5,970 nucleotides of DNA from Acidobacteriaceae bacterium (lineage in GTDB: Bacteria > Acidobacteriota > Terriglobia > Terriglobales > Acidobacteriaceae): positions 1 through 5,970 of the forward strand of contig PMCH01000132.1 in NCBI GenBank assembly GCA_003154055.1, in the 5' to 3' direction. Shown here piece after piece: positions 5,513 to 5,970 of this stretch; within the stretch, counting starts at the first letter, position 1; each line of letters starts with the position of its first letter. The notes beneath the pieces are model-generated. The model ran no database searches. It saw nothing but the letters and a program-made list of their open reading frames with translations, and was not told the origin of the DNA. Position numbers and translations under genes: made by a program.

Positions 5513-5740
5513 TTGAACATTAAGCAGAAGCTGTTTCTGGCGCTGACCGCGTATGCCGGGCTGGGATTTCTGGCGTGGCAGACGTTGACGGACCAGCCGA
5601 TTCAGGTATTCGATTTCCAGGTCAGGCTGCGGACGTGCACGCTGGTCATTCTGGGCTTATTTGTGTTTCGCAGCCTGCTGTATTTTTACCGGACCCGAAT
5701 CGAAGAAGCGGATGCGAAACGGCGGGGCGCGCCGGAGTGA
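5513..5740 (+). CDS. Small two-helix membrane protein within the tRNA cluster
   Basis: A 75-residue protein that I do not recognise. Two hydrophobic helices are visible, about residues 6-24 (KLFLALTAYAGLGFLAW region) and 41-58 (TCTLVILGLFVFRSLLYF), joined by a short loop (TDQPIQVFDFQVRLR). A charged, hydrophilic C-terminal tail (RTRIEEADAKRRGAPE) would lie in the cytoplasm together with the N-terminus MNIKQK. The start is a TTG chosen because GGTGA (5502-5506) sits 6 nt upstream and no ATG or GTG lies in a suitable place. The gene fills the space between tRNA-Tyr and tRNA-Thr(GGU), ending 18 nt before the latter, on the same strand, so it is probably co-transcribed with them. The composition is clearly membrane-protein-like rather than random, but such a short reading frame needs conservation evidence. 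Function unknown. Confidence 0.7.
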   Translation: MNIKQKLFLALTAYAGLGFLAWQTLTDQPIQVFDFQVRLRTCTLVILGLFVFRSLLYFYRTRIEEADAKRRGAPE

Positions 5741-5758
5741 TCGCCAGGGCAATTGCGG

Positions 5759-5834
<76 letters not shown>

Positions 5835-5863
5835 TAGGATTGTGGAAGGGCGGATCGTGAAAG

Positions 5864-5917
5864 GGCTCGGCTTTAGCCGTGCCGCTTGGAGTCACGAGAG
5901 AAGCGGCTTTAGCCGCT
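5864..5917. repeat. Pair of CGGC-TTTA-GCCG palindromes (REP-like) before tRNA-Gly
   Basis: Two palindromes share the core CGGCTTTAGCCG: the first at 5868-5879, extended by GGC/GCC across a T-T mismatch (5864-5883), the second AGCGGC-TTTA-GCCGCT at 5902-5917. GCCGCTT (5881-5887) can alternatively pair with AAGCGGC (5901-5907), and TCGTGA (5855-5860) with TCACGA (5892-5897) encloses the first hairpin. The shared core suggests an intergenic repeat family; similar TTTA-looped GC palindromes are, from memory, common in Acidobacteriota. Confidence 0.6.
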
Positions 5918-5924
5918 GGGAAGC

Positions 5925-5970
5925 GCGGGAGTAACTCAGTGGTAGAGTCACAGCCTTCCAAGCTGTTGGT
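5925..5970 (+). tRNA. tRNA-Gly (anticodon UCC), cut by the window end
   Basis: The 5' 46 nt of a tRNA: acceptor strand GCGGGAG, TA at positions 8-9, D arm ACTC-AGTGGTA-GAGT, anticodon stem ACAGC/GCTGT enclosing CTTCCAA with anticodon TCC at 5957-5959. The T arm and the 3' acceptor strand lie beyond the window. It reads GGA and GGG. It starts only 8 nt after the second REP-like palindrome. Confidence 0.93.

Overview
The window looks like an ordinary chromosomal segment of a GC-rich Gram-negative bacterium, most likely an Acidobacteriota (Terriglobia-like) genome. That assignment is an inference: it rests on the style of the proteins, the separate DsbD-like modules, the GCGGC-TTTA-GCCGC intergenic palindromes and the tRNA cluster. 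No marker gene that settles taxonomy is complete here.

Layout. (1) Bases 1-1878, plus strand: the 3' part of a metal-dependent amidohydrolase, a tandem-CBS protein and a DoxX-family membrane protein, spaced 3 and 9 nt apart, so probably one transcript that starts upstream of the window. (2) Bases 1899-3760, minus strand: ccdA-like membrane reductase, membrane-anchored TlpA/ResA-like thioredoxin, and a lipoprotein-like DsbD N-terminal (alpha) domain. In proteobacterial DsbD these three modules (alpha, beta, gamma) form one polypeptide; here each has its own gene in the order beta-gamma-alpha. Electrons would pass from cytoplasmic thioredoxin through CcdA to the periplasmic TlpA-like protein and/or the alpha domain. 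(3) Bases 3872-4936, minus strand: an unrecognised, cysteine-free protein with one N-terminal membrane anchor. A 19-bp palindrome lies between its stop codon and the ccdA promoter region. (4) Bases 5016-5970, plus strand: a candidate extended -10 promoter, then tRNA-Thr(UGU), tRNA-Tyr(GUA), a 75-residue two-helix membrane protein, tRNA-Thr(GGU) and tRNA-Gly(UCC), the last cut by the window end. The set matches the tRNA group that precedes tufB in E. coli (thrU-tyrU-glyT-thrT), with the last two swapped, so an elongation factor Tu gene is predicted just beyond the window.

The two protein blocks converge at about 1879-1898 with no clear terminator between them; the hypothetical gene and the tRNA cluster diverge from about 4937-5112. 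I found no mobile element, CRISPR array, phage gene or defence system. The best leads are the three-gene DsbD, the small membrane protein inside the tRNA cluster, and the paired palindromes with mutually exclusive folds before tRNA-Gly. None amounts to a demonstrated new system.
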